Assembly (NCBI RefSeq): GCF_021462825.1
Contig: NZ_JAKEEB010000010.1
Coordinates: forward strand, 124,001-188,000
Reading direction: 5' to 3'
Length of the DNA stretch: 64,000 bases
Source: Streptomyces glomeratus
GTDB lineage: Bacteria; Actinomycetota; Actinomycetes; Streptomycetales; Streptomycetaceae
The stretch's first letter is position 1, and every line of letters begins with the position of its first letter. Below, one piece after another: positions 16,554 to 25,109 of the stretch. The notes beneath the pieces are model-generated. The model was not told the origin of the DNA and did no database searches. It saw only the letters and a program-made list of their open reading frames with translations. The position numbers and the translations under genes were made by a program.

Positions 16554-16967
16554 TTACTCCGGGGTGTTCACCATCGACGCCGCCGCGTACGTCAGGTAGT
16601 TCCACAGCGTCGTCGTGTGCTCCTCGGACAGGCCGAGTTCTTCTACGGCGACGCGCATGTGCCGGAGCCAGGCGTCATGGGCGGCCCGGTCCACGGTGAA
16701 CGGCGCGTGGCGCATCCGCAGACGGGGGTGGCCGCGGTTCTCGCTGTACCTCGTCGGGCCACCCCAGTACTGGATCAGGAACAGGGTGAGGCGCTCCTCG
16801 GCCGGCCCGAGGTCCTCCTCCGGGTACATGGGCCGCAGGGTCGGGTCCTCGGCCACCCCCTCGTAGAAACGGTGGACGAGGCGGCGGAAGGTTTCCTCCC
16901 CGCCGACCTGCTCGTAGAACGTCTGCTCCTGAAGCGTGCCGCGCCGAATCTCTCTCACATGCTCCAT
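16554..16967 (-). CDS. glbO: Group II truncated haemoglobin (trHbO)
   Basis: A 137-residue globin. Family marks are FYEQVGGEETFRRLVHRFYEGV (B helix), the DPTLRPMYP corner, LFLIQYWGG, and HPRLRMRHAPFTV, which supplies the proximal His. WLRHM provides the Trp G8 typical of group II. Such haem proteins bind O2 and NO and are linked to terminal oxidase supply or NO/peroxide protection; the physiological role here is inferred. The chosen ATG 16967 (MEHVREIRRGT) leaves a short N-terminal extension; the SD is weak. The gene is divergent from the methyltransferase gene across about 110 nt. Confidence 0.92.
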   Translation of the reverse strand: MEHVREIRRGTLQEQTFYEQVGGEETFRRLVHRFYEGVAEDPTLRPMYPEEDLGPAEERLTLFLIQYWGGPTRYSENRGHPRLRMRHAPFTVDRAAHDAWLRHMRVAVEELGLSEEHTTTLWNYLTYAAASMVNTPE

Positions 16968-17077
16968 GGTCTCAGACGCGGCGACCGAGGTCTCAAGGCT
17001 TAGGTCCGGCGGGAGCTCCGGCCTGCGGCACGGGGGCACGTTCGCCTCCGGGCCGCCTCCCGCAGCACAGTGGAGGC

Positions 17078-18058
17078 ATGGCCACTCACGCCCTCGATGC
17101 CGGTCTGGAAGACCTCGCCGCCTCGGCGCGGGCCGAACTCGTACAGGAGATCGACGCAAGCGGAGCCTGGGCCGCCGACCCCGTCTGGCGGGAGGCGTTC
17201 GAGGCGGTGCCGCGCCATCTCTTCGTGCCCTACTACTACCTCGGCGTCATGGGCGGCTACGAGCGCAGAGGGTGCGACGCCGACGACGCGCGGGGGCGCG
17301 AGGAGTGGCTGCGCGGCGCGTACGAGGACGCCCCGCTGGCCACCCGGGTGCGCGAGGGGGAGCTGGTCTCCTCCAGCAGCCAGCCGTCCCTGATGGCCCA
17401 GATGCTGGTCGAACTGGAGGTGGAGGACGGCAACGCCGTCCTGGAGATCGGCGCCGGCACCGGATACAACGCGGCGCTGCTCTCCCATCGCCTCGGTGAC
17501 GGCCTGGTCACCACCGTCGACCTCGACCCGGAGATCACCGAGACCGCCCGGCAGCATCTGGCGGACGCGGGATACCACCCGACCGTGGTCACGGGCGACG
17601 GCGCGCGGGGCGTACCGGAGCGCGCACCCTTCGACCGGATCATCGCCACCTGCACGCTGGACACGATCCCGGACGCCTGGCTCGCGCAGTGCCGTCCGGG
17701 TGCGCGCATCCTCGCGCCGTTCGCGACCGGTCTGGTCGTGCTGCGGGTACGGGATTCCGGGCAGGCCCAGGGGCGCTTTCTGCACACGCCCGCCTATTTC
17801 GTGCCGCTGCGTGGCGGCAGCCGGTCCGAGCCGGAGCCGCAGGACCTGGGTGCACTGCCGCGCCGGGTCCGCGGCGACGACCGGTTCCGGTTCCTGCTGG
17901 CCCTGACGCGGCACAGCCTCGCCCCGTACGAGGCGTACGCGCTGTGGGAGCGCGAGGGGCAGCCCACGCGGGACCGCTTCGGGATCACGGTCAGCGGTGG
18001 CCGCTCCCGGGCCTGGCTGGACGACCCGGAGGGACCGTACGCCTGGCCGTTGCCATGA
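17078..18058 (+). CDS. SAM-dependent methyltransferase, PCMT-like
   Basis: A 326-residue protein. The AdoMet fold is clear: QPSLMAQMLVELEV, then motif I VLEIGAGTGYNAALL (about 121-135), TTVDLDPEI (motif post-I), VVTGDGARGVPERAPFDRIIATC (motifs II/III). This layout is that of protein-L-isoaspartate O-methyltransferases, but the N-terminal 80 residues and C-terminal about 130 are family-specific, so the substrate is open. GGAGG lies only 1 nt before ATG 17078, an unusually tight spacing, and no better start is visible. It is convergent with the FHA gene. Confidence 0.85.
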   Translation: MATHALDAGLEDLAASARAELVQEIDASGAWAADPVWREAFEAVPRHLFVPYYYLGVMGGYERRGCDADDARGREEWLRGAYEDAPLATRVREGELVSSSSQPSLMAQMLVELEVEDGNAVLEIGAGTGYNAALLSHRLGDGLVTTVDLDPEITETARQHLADAGYHPTVVTGDGARGVPERAPFDRIIATCTLDTIPDAWLAQCRPGARILAPFATGLVVLRVRDSGQAQGRFLHTPAYFVPLRGGSRSEPEPQDLGALPRRVRGDDRFRFLLALTRHSLAPYEAYALWEREGQPTRDRFGITVSGGRSRAWLDDPEGPYAWPLP

Positions 18059-18110
18059 CGGGCGGCGGGACACCACGGCCGCGTGCGCGGACGCGGCCGT
18101 GGTGCTCGGT

Positions 18111-19508
18111 TCAGCCCCGGCGGATGGTGATCGTCGTCCAGGCGCCCACGTGCACCCGGTCCCCGTCCTGGAGGGGCACCGGCACATACGGCTGGATGGG
18201 CTCCTCGCCGCCGTTGACCGTGGTGCCGTTCGTCGAGTTCTGGTCGACGACCGACCAGGAGCCGTCCGGCTGCTGGACCAGGATCGCGTGCTGGTGCGAG
18301 ACGCCCGGGTCCTCCGGCGGCACCGACAGGTCGATGTCCGGGGTGTCGCCGGTGGAGTGACGGCGACGGCCGATGGTGACCTGGCTCCCGGTGAGCGTGC
18401 GCTGCTGCTCCGGTGAGTACGCCGGCAGGTTCAGGCCCGCGGCCTCGGGGCCGGAGCGCTGCATCATCGCCATGAAGTACTCACGGTCCGGACCGATGGT
18501 GGCGGTCCAGGTCGCAGGCTGCTGCTCATAGGGGTGCGGCGGGGCCTGGGCGGAGCCGGGCTGCGGGTAGCCGTAGCCACCGCCCTGACCGCCGCCGGGC
18601 GCGGGGGCGGACGGCGGGGAGATCACCCAGTCGTCGTCACCGCCGCCGAAGGACGGACCGCCGGACTGCGGCGGAGCGGGCGCAGGGAAGCCCTGCGTCG
18701 GCGGCGGGGCAGGCGGGCCGGGCCGCTGGAACGCGGTGGGCGCACCGCTCTGCTGATACGCCCCCGGGCCGCCGGGACCGCCGGGACCGCCGGGACCGCC
18801 GGGACCACCGGGACCACCGGACGTTGGCGCCGGCGGCGGAACCGGACGCGACGGATCCGCACCGAACGGGGACGGCCGCGAAGGATCGTTTCCGAAGCCG
18901 GACGGGCGTGAGGGATCGTTTCCGAAGCCGGACGGGCGTGAGGGATCGTTTCCGAAGCCGGACGGCCGCGAGGGGTCCGGGCCGAAGCCCGACGGGCGCG
19001 AGGGGTCCGGGCCGAAGCCCGTCGGCCCGGACGGCTCACTGCCGAACGGCGGGCTCGGCGGTATCGGCTCCGCGGGCCGGTTCACCTGCGACGGCCGGGA
19101 CCTCTCGTAGTCGAACGGGTCGGCGCCGGGCCGGGTCTGCCCGCCCTGCTGGAAGCGCACCGCCGGGTTCGGCGCCGGCGGGCGCGGTGCGGCGGGGGTG
19201 TACGAGGTCGCCGTGTTGGTCAGGAAGTTCCACCGGCACTCCTCGCAGAAGGGGGCCCCGCCCTCTCGAGGCGTACGGCACTGCGGGCAGAGTTCCGGCT
19301 CGGGGTCCGGCACGGCGGACATCGGGCGGCCCACGGGCCGGCCTCCCGCTCCCGGGGGCGGCGGGGGCGAACCCGGCGGCGGATAGCCGTAACCGGTGGC
19401 GGGCGGCGGCGGTGGAGGCGGCGGGGGTACGGCACCGGCCATACGGTGACCGCAGACCTCGCACCAGTCGTCGGAACCCGACTGGTGTCCGTTCGGGCAG
19501 GTCGGCAT
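18111..19508 (-). CDS. FHA-domain protein with two zinc ribbons
   Basis: A 465-residue protein. Two zinc-ribbon motifs come first (CPNGHQ...CEVCG, residues about 4-22; CPQCRTP...CEEC, about 75-95). A disordered Pro/Gly linker contains ten-residue FGNDPSRPSG repeats and GGP runs. The C-terminal 90 residues are an FHA domain with conserved GR, SHQHA and NSTNGTTVNG, which binds phosphothreonine. It is the last gene of the PknG cluster and the natural candidate client of the kinase. The ETTSVF phosphosite of mycobacterial GarA is not present. ATG 19508 gives a clean N-terminus beginning at the zinc ribbon; longer starts lack it. Gap to the upstream VWA gene is 93 nt. Confidence 0.9.
   Translation of the reverse strand: MPTCPNGHQSGSDDWCEVCGHRMAGAVPPPPPPPPPATGYGYPPPGSPPPPPGAGGRPVGRPMSAVPDPEPELCPQCRTPREGGAPFCEECRWNFLTNTATSYTPAAPRPPAPNPAVRFQQGGQTRPGADPFDYERSRPSQVNRPAEPIPPSPPFGSEPSGPTGFGPDPSRPSGFGPDPSRPSGFGNDPSRPSGFGNDPSRPSGFGNDPSRPSPFGADPSRPVPPPAPTSGGPGGPGGPGGPGGPGGPGAYQQSGAPTAFQRPGPPAPPPTQGFPAPAPPQSGGPSFGGGDDDWVISPPSAPAPGGGQGGGYGYPQPGSAQAPPHPYEQQPATWTATIGPDREYFMAMMQRSGPEAAGLNLPAYSPEQQRTLTGSQVTIGRRRHSTGDTPDIDLSVPPEDPGVSHQHAILVQQPDGSWSVVDQNSTNGTTVNGGEEPIQPYVPVPLQDGDRVHVGAWTTITIRRG
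18846..19022. repeat. 30-bp tandem repeats in the FHA protein linker
   Basis: About six copies of a 30-bp unit (ACGGGCGTGAGGGATCGTTT and following 10 bases) encode ten-residue FG(N/P)DPSRPSG repeats. Three adjacent copies are almost identical, so copy number is likely variable. A run of 9-bp GGP-coding units lies just before it (about 18767-18820). Confidence 0.85.
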
Positions 19509-19601
19509 GTCGGCGCTTCCCCCTCTCCTTCTCCGGTCCCTGGGACCGGCGTGGTTCTCCAACCCCGGGGGGTCGGGCTCGCTGCTGTCGGGCTTACCGG
19601 G

Positions 19602-20942
19602 TCACTTCTTTACACGAACAGTCTTTGTGGACCGTGTCTCGAGCGTCATCTCGTCGGCCTCCGCGACCTTCGTCTTCAGTCGCACAGTACCTGTCGCGGC
19701 GTCGACCACGTCCACCACCTTCGCAAGCAGTTTCGCAGTATCCGCGTTCCCCGACGCGCTGGCGAGTTGAACCGCCCTGCCCAGCTTGGCCGTTGCGCCA
19801 TCGATATCGCCCGCTTTGCGCAGGTCTATTCCCTGCTGGATGACCTGCGCCAGTTCGGCCTGCCCTGTGTAGTGGGCCACTTGCGGGTTGATCGACGTGG
19901 ACGCCGTCATGTCGTCGGTCCACACGGCCCGTATGAGCCCCTGGGCCCCGAGGCTGTCCGCGCTGCCGTCGCTCCGCGGGATCACCAGGGACACACGTGC
20001 GGCCAGCATCTCCTGGCCGATGTTCGCGGCCGGGACCCGGACGCACACGTGGTAGTCGCGGGACTCGTCGCCCCAGGAGCCCGTGGGGTAGTCCCCGGCG
20101 CGCGGGCCCGCCTCCGTGCGGCGGCCGGTCAGGTCCTCGACGGTGGGCGCGACCTGCTTGACGAACGCGATCTCCGTGCCCACGGGCGTCCACAGCCGCA
20201 GCGAGACATCCGCGACCCCCTTGCCCATGGCCGTCTCCATCATCCGCGTGAAGTCGGCGGCCAGGCCGGCCGGGTCGGCGACGATGTCGGCCGTGCCGAG
20301 CAGCGCGGAGGCGATCCCGGTGACCTCCTTGACCTCCCAGTCGGTGCCCACTCCACGCGCGTCACAGGTGAAACGGCCGGCGCAGGCGGCCAGTGTGGCC
20401 TTCAGGTCATCCGGCGACTCGTGCTCGTTGCGGCCGTCGGTGAGCAGGATGCCGTGACGTATGGAGACGTCAGCCGAGGACAACAGCCGGTCGGCCAGGC
20501 GCAGCCAGGTGCCGATGGCGGTGCCGCCGCCCGCGCCGAGCCTGCGCAGCGCCTGCTTGGCCTGGTCGCGGGTGGTCGCGTCGGCGACGGCGAGCCGCCC
20601 GCCGCCCGGATAGACCTCCTTGGCCACATGGGTGCCGCCGATCACCGCGAAGTGCACGCCGTCGCGCAGGGTGTCGATGGCCGCGGCCGTCGCGTCGCGC
20701 GCGTTGCGCATCTTGGTCTTCGGATAGTCCATGGACCCCGAGCAGTCGACCATGATCGCCACGGCCGCGCTCGGGCCCCGCCCCGCCGCGTCCGGACGGG
20801 GTGCCGCGCCCGGCACCGTGCCGCCGCCGGTCGCCGCCACCGTCACGATGGCGTTGACCTCGCGGCCGCCTTCGGGCAGGTACTCGTTCTGGTAGACGTC
20901 CACCGAGAACTGCGGCACGTTCGACTTCGAGAAATTGGCCAT
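19602..20942 (-). CDS. VWA (von Willebrand factor A) domain protein
   Basis: A 446-residue cytoplasmic protein. The VWA domain spans about 60-250 with a complete MIDAS metal site: DCSGSMD, the Thr in GGGTAIGTW, and Asp in LLTDGRNEH. C-terminal beta-rich and helical parts follow (AQVIQQGIDLRKAGDIDGATAKLGRAVQLA resembles a TPR). VWA proteins commonly scaffold metal-dependent protein contacts. It sits between the PP2C and FHA genes of the kinase cluster, so it probably acts in that complex. ATG 20942 (MANFSKSNVPQFSVD) is chosen over an upstream in-frame start because that adds no conserved sequence. Catalysis is not expected. Confidence 0.88.
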   Translation of the reverse strand: MANFSKSNVPQFSVDVYQNEYLPEGGREVNAIVTVAATGGGTVPGAAPRPDAAGRGPSAAVAIMVDCSGSMDYPKTKMRNARDATAAAIDTLRDGVHFAVIGGTHVAKEVYPGGGRLAVADATTRDQAKQALRRLGAGGGTAIGTWLRLADRLLSSADVSIRHGILLTDGRNEHESPDDLKATLAACAGRFTCDARGVGTDWEVKEVTGIASALLGTADIVADPAGLAADFTRMMETAMGKGVADVSLRLWTPVGTEIAFVKQVAPTVEDLTGRRTEAGPRAGDYPTGSWGDESRDYHVCVRVPAANIGQEMLAARVSLVIPRSDGSADSLGAQGLIRAVWTDDMTASTSINPQVAHYTGQAELAQVIQQGIDLRKAGDIDGATAKLGRAVQLASASGNADTAKLLAKVVDVVDAATGTVRLKTKVAEADEMTLETRSTKTVRVKK

Positions 20943-21059
20943 GCCTACTCTGATCCCCCTCGAGGACCCCACCGGCGTGGGGTGATGACTGGTTACGGAC
21001 CGGTCCCCTCCGGTCCTGGGGCCGGTCCCCGCCGGCCATGGGCGTGTCCGGGACGCCCG

Positions 21060-22397
21060 TCAGGCGGATCCTGCCCTCTGCGGCAGGGCCGGGAACGGGA
21101 GCACCGCCACTGTTACGTTGTCGTGGCCCCCGCCGTCCAGGGCGTGGCCCAGCAGCACCCGGGCGGCGTGCAGCGGCCGGCGCTCCGCGTCGGCCGGTAC
21201 CACGTCGGCCATCTCCTCGGCGGCCTCGGCGTAGTTCCACAGACCGTCCGTGCACACCACCACCACACCCGGCCGGTCCGGCTTGAAGCAGGCGGTGTGC
21301 GGCTCGAGTTCGTAGGCGTCCGCGCCGAGCCAGCCCGTGATCGCGTGGGCGCGCTCGTCGGCGTACGCCTCGGCCTCGCTCATCAGGCCCGCGGCGACCA
21401 TCTGCGCGGCCCACGAGTCGTCCTCGGTGAGCCGGGCCGGGGGAGCGGCGCGGTCCACGGGGACCCAGTAGGCGCGGCTGTCGCCGACCCAGCCGACGAC
21501 GAGCAGGCTCGCGGTGACCACGGCGCAGACCAGGGTGCACGCGGGCGCGTTCTGGTGCGGGGTGTGCTCCTGCGCCGTCTCCGGTTCCGTGGCCAGCGCG
21601 TTGACGGCGTGCGAGGCGGCGACGATCGCGTCGTGCACGGCCTGCTGGGGGTGGGTGCCCCGCGGCAGGGCCTCGAGGAGCGCCTCGTTCGCGGCCTGGG
21701 CGGCGGCCAGGGAGGCGTCGTCGGGGCGGGTCGCCGAGGACACGCCGTCGCAGACGACCGCGACGACCGCGGGCGAGCCGTCGGGCAGCGCGGTCCGGGA
21801 GAGCGCGAACGCGTCCTCGTTGCGGTGGTGGCGAAGACCGCGGTCGCTGACCGCGGCGACCGCGCCCAGCTCCTGCTCCATGTGGTCCCGTTCGCGTGGC
21901 TGGGCGTGGCCGCAGTGCTCGCAGTAGCCGTCGCTGTCCACGGTGCCGGCGCGGCAGGCCACGCACACCTTCGCATGGGCGGCGGGGACCGCGAGGGCCG
22001 CGGTGCGCGGGTCGACCGGCTGGGGCGCCGCAAGGGCGTAGTCGTCCGGCTCCGACGGCCGGTCGAACTGTACGCCCCGGGAGCCGCCCTCGGCCGGGGC
22101 CGCCGCGGGGAGGTGCTCACCGCCCGAGTCGGTGCCCGGGAGGTCCGTCGGAAGGTGCACCGGGGCGGGCGCGTCCGGGCCGCCCGGCGGCGGGGCGGCG
22201 GGCCAGTCCACCGGGACGGCCTCCGAGGCCGGGTGCGGCACCATGCCGTTCATGGTCAGGGTCGGCGTGTCCGACGGCGGGGCGGGCACCACCGACAGGT
22301 CGTACCCGCAGGCGCCGCAGTAGCGGTCGCCCGACTCGAGGGGCTCCTCACAACTGGGGCACCTGGAAAGGGCCGTCGGCTGGGGCATCTGCGACAT
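21060..22397 (-). CDS. PP2C-type Ser/Thr phosphatase with zinc ribbons
   Basis: A 445-residue protein. N-terminal zinc ribbon CPSCEEPLESGDRYCGACG (about 13-31), a Pro-rich linker, and a second ribbon CVACRAGTVDSDGYCEHCG (about 145-165) precede the PP2C domain. Catalytic motifs are SDRGLRHHRNEDAF, VVCDGVSSATR (metal-binding Asp), VGDSRAYW, CTDGLWNY and GGHDNVTVAVL. It should remove phosphate from clients of the adjacent PknG-like kinase, giving a reversible switch. The start lies 3 nt after the kinase stop, so expression is coupled; Met-4 is an alternative start. Confidence 0.92.
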   Translation of the reverse strand: MSQMPQPTALSRCPSCEEPLESGDRYCGACGYDLSVVPAPPSDTPTLTMNGMVPHPASEAVPVDWPAAPPPGGPDAPAPVHLPTDLPGTDSGGEHLPAAAPAEGGSRGVQFDRPSEPDDYALAAPQPVDPRTAALAVPAAHAKVCVACRAGTVDSDGYCEHCGHAQPRERDHMEQELGAVAAVSDRGLRHHRNEDAFALSRTALPDGSPAVVAVVCDGVSSATRPDDASLAAAQAANEALLEALPRGTHPQQAVHDAIVAASHAVNALATEPETAQEHTPHQNAPACTLVCAVVTASLLVVGWVGDSRAYWVPVDRAAPPARLTEDDSWAAQMVAAGLMSEAEAYADERAHAITGWLGADAYELEPHTACFKPDRPGVVVVCTDGLWNYAEAAEEMADVVPADAERRPLHAARVLLGHALDGGGHDNVTVAVLPFPALPQRAGSA

Positions 22398-22400
22398 CGA

Positions 22401-25109
22401 TCACACCCACGTCCGGGGGCGGTAACGGTTGGCACGTTCCACCAGGTCGATCCTCTCCTCGCCGCCCTGCGCGAGCCTGGCCAGCGTCCGGTACGAGCGC
22501 TCCAGACCGAAGCGGAGGCCGCGCTCGTCGAGATCACTGCCGAGCAGCGCCCGCCCACCCGCCGCGGACGGCGCGGCTCCCTGGCTACCGGAGAGTACCC
22601 AGTCCAGGGCACAGCCGAGGACCTCTGTGGACAACTGCTCCCGGCGCACGGCGTCCAGACCGTAGGCCTCCAGTGCCTGGACCTGTCCCGCGGCGGCCAC
22701 GAGGTCGTCCAGGAAGGCCGGGTCGGGTCCTTGGTTCGTACGCTGCCGCAGCCGCGCCCGTACGGCGGCGACACGGGCCGCGGTGTAGTGGATGGACGCC
22801 TCGGGCACCGACTCCAGCGTGCGTACGGCGCCCCGGCGGTCGCCCGTCGCGAACTGGACGCGGGCCAGGCCGAACGCCGAGCTGACGTAGCTGGGGTCGG
22901 TGGTCCACACGAGCCCGTAGTACTCGGCCGCGTTGTCGAGCTGGCCGAGCACCTCCGCGCACAGGCCGAGGGCCAGCTTGGGCGAGGGCTCGCCGGGGAA
23001 GGCGTCGTAGACGGCCTCGAAGGACAGCGCTGCGGCCTCGTGGTCCCCGGTGACGAGCGCGGTGACGCCGCGGTACCAGACGACCCGCCAGTCGTCGGGG
23101 TGGTCCGCCTCCAGGGCCGCGAGCGCCCGACCGGCGCTGTCCGTCTCGCCCATCTCCAGGCGGGCCCGCAGCTCGCGCAGCCGTAGCTCCGGGGAGGTCG
23201 CCGGTGCGGCGCGCAGCGCGGCGATCAGCTCCGTGGGCGCGGAGGTCATGAGACCGGCGAGGAAACCGGCGTTGGGGTCGTCGGGGTCCACGTGCGGCAC
23301 CGGCAGGGCGAGCGCGGCCACGGCGGTGTCGACCGCCTTGACGACGGCCGGGGACCCGGGGTTCGCGGCCCCGGAGGCGCCGGCGGCCTCGCCGCTCGCC
23401 ACCAGGGCTCCGCCGCCCCTCGACCCGGACCCCGCCGGACCGACGACAGCGGCACGGGAACCGGAGGCGGGAGCAACCGCAGGGGAAGGCGAGGACGGCG
23501 GGGAAACAGGGGCGGACGGGAAAGGCGGGGGTGCGGAGGCGACGGCGGACGGCGCTCCGGCGGAGGCCGAACCCGCGGACGCACCCGCGGCCCTTGCGGT
23601 CCTGCCGCGTCGTGCCGGCACCACTCTCGCCCCGAGCCGCGACACGTCCCCGTCCACCCCCGGGAACAACTCCGTGTCCGTCACTCTGACTTCCGGACCG
23701 AACAGCGTCGACAGGGCGGGGCGTGGCCGGCCGGTCTGGAGGGCGACGACCTCCCGCAGCACTCCGGTCAGCTGTTCCGACATCTCCTGCGCGGAGGCGA
23801 ACCGGCGGGCGGGGTCGGGGTCGGTGGCGCGGACCAGCAGCCGGTAGAAGGACTCGTACCGGCGGAAGACCTCGACGGTGCCGGGGTCCGGAAGCGAGTC
23901 CACATGGACGGTGGTGTAGCCCGGGAAGTCTAAGGTGAGCACCGCGAGGGTGCGCGCGACCGTGTAGAGGTCGCTGGCCACCGACGGGCCGACCTCGGCG
24001 ACCTCGGGCGCCTGGTAGCCCACCGTGCCGTAGATGGCCGACTCGTCGTCGTCCATCCTGCGCACCGCGCCCATGTCGATCAGCTTGAACCGGTCCTCGG
24101 TCTGGATCGCGTTGTCGACCTTGAAGTCGCAGTAGAGGAGGTTGCGGCTGTGCAGATGCCCGAGCGCCTCCAGCGCCTCGATGCCGTAGGCGCACGCCTG
24201 CTCCACCGGCAGCGGATCACGTCGTCCGTCCGGTGTGCGCCGTTCGTTGGCGATCTCCTTCAGCGACTTGCCGCCCACGTACTCCATGACGATGTAGCCG
24301 TCGAGGGAGCCGGTGCGCTGGTCGAGGTGTTCCACGAAGTTGTAGATGCGCACGATGTTGGAGTGCTCGATCTCCGCCAGGAACCGCCGCTCGGAGATCG
24401 CCGCGGCCATCGCGTCCTGGTCGCCGGTGTCCAGCAGGCCCTTGAGGACGACCCACCGGTCGGAGACCGCACGGTCCACCGCCAGGTAGATCCAGCCGAG
24501 CCCGCCGTGCGCCAGGCACCCCACGACCTCGTACTGGCCGTGCACGATGTCCCCGCCGTGCAGCTTCGGCACGAACGAGTACGGGTGGCCGCACTTCGTG
24601 CAGAACCCCTCGGTGCGCCCGGGGCGGTCGCCGCGGGCCCGCCCCACCGGGGCACCGCAGTCGGAACGCGAGCAGAACCGCTTGCGCTCGGGCACCTCGG
24701 GGTTCTCCAGCACCATCGCCCGCGGGTCGGGCCGCGGTACGTCCGGGACCTGCACCAGGCCCAGGCCGAGCCGGCTGCGCCCGGAACTCCCGGCCGTCGA
24801 ACCGGAGCTGCGCACCGACACCGACCGGGCGGCGGACCCGCCCGTCAGCCGCCCCGACACCGAGCGCCGGGACTGCGACGACCGGGACGAGCGGGACGAC
24901 GTACGGGAACTCGGCCCCGATGCGCCGCTGCCCGGATCCCCGGATCCCCCGCCGCCCGCGGCGACGCCCGGGGCCGCCGCGCCGGTCGCCGTCCCGGCCG
25001 AGACGACCGGCGCAAGACCGCACGTGTCGCAGTACAGTTCGCCGCCGCCCATGTCCTCGTACGTGCCCTCGCAGCCGGGCCGCTGGCACGTCTGCCCTGC
25101 CTGACTCAT
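22401..25109 (-). CDS. pknG: PknG-type Ser/Thr protein kinase
   Basis: A 902-residue kinase with PknG architecture. It has an N-terminal zinc ribbon (CQRPGCEG...LYCDTCG), a Ser/Arg-rich disordered stretch, and a rubredoxin-like element (FCSRSDCGAPV...GFCTKCG, about 140-180). The kinase domain (about 195-455) has WVVLKGL, catalytic loop YCDFKVDNA (Asp, Lys and Asn kept; His-Arg replaced) and DMG in place of DFG. A low-complexity linker and C-terminal TPR-like helices (about 625-895) follow. Mycobacterial PknG senses amino-acid supply through GlnH/GlnX and phosphorylates an FHA protein; homologues of all these lie in this cluster. ATG 25109 overlaps the upstream stop (ATGA). Confidence 0.9.
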   Translation of the reverse strand: MSQAGQTCQRPGCEGTYEDMGGGELYCDTCGLAPVVSAGTATGAAAPGVAAGGGGSGDPGSGASGPSSRTSSRSSRSSQSRRSVSGRLTGGSAARSVSVRSSGSTAGSSGRSRLGLGLVQVPDVPRPDPRAMVLENPEVPERKRFCSRSDCGAPVGRARGDRPGRTEGFCTKCGHPYSFVPKLHGGDIVHGQYEVVGCLAHGGLGWIYLAVDRAVSDRWVVLKGLLDTGDQDAMAAAISERRFLAEIEHSNIVRIYNFVEHLDQRTGSLDGYIVMEYVGGKSLKEIANERRTPDGRRDPLPVEQACAYGIEALEALGHLHSRNLLYCDFKVDNAIQTEDRFKLIDMGAVRRMDDDESAIYGTVGYQAPEVAEVGPSVASDLYTVARTLAVLTLDFPGYTTVHVDSLPDPGTVEVFRRYESFYRLLVRATDPDPARRFASAQEMSEQLTGVLREVVALQTGRPRPALSTLFGPEVRVTDTELFPGVDGDVSRLGARVVPARRGRTARAAGASAGSASAGAPSAVASAPPPFPSAPVSPPSSPSPAVAPASGSRAAVVGPAGSGSRGGGALVASGEAAGASGAANPGSPAVVKAVDTAVAALALPVPHVDPDDPNAGFLAGLMTSAPTELIAALRAAPATSPELRLRELRARLEMGETDSAGRALAALEADHPDDWRVVWYRGVTALVTGDHEAAALSFEAVYDAFPGEPSPKLALGLCAEVLGQLDNAAEYYGLVWTTDPSYVSSAFGLARVQFATGDRRGAVRTLESVPEASIHYTAARVAAVRARLRQRTNQGPDPAFLDDLVAAAGQVQALEAYGLDAVRREQLSTEVLGCALDWVLSGSQGAAPSAAGGRALLGSDLDERGLRFGLERSYRTLARLAQGGEERIDLVERANRYRPRTWV

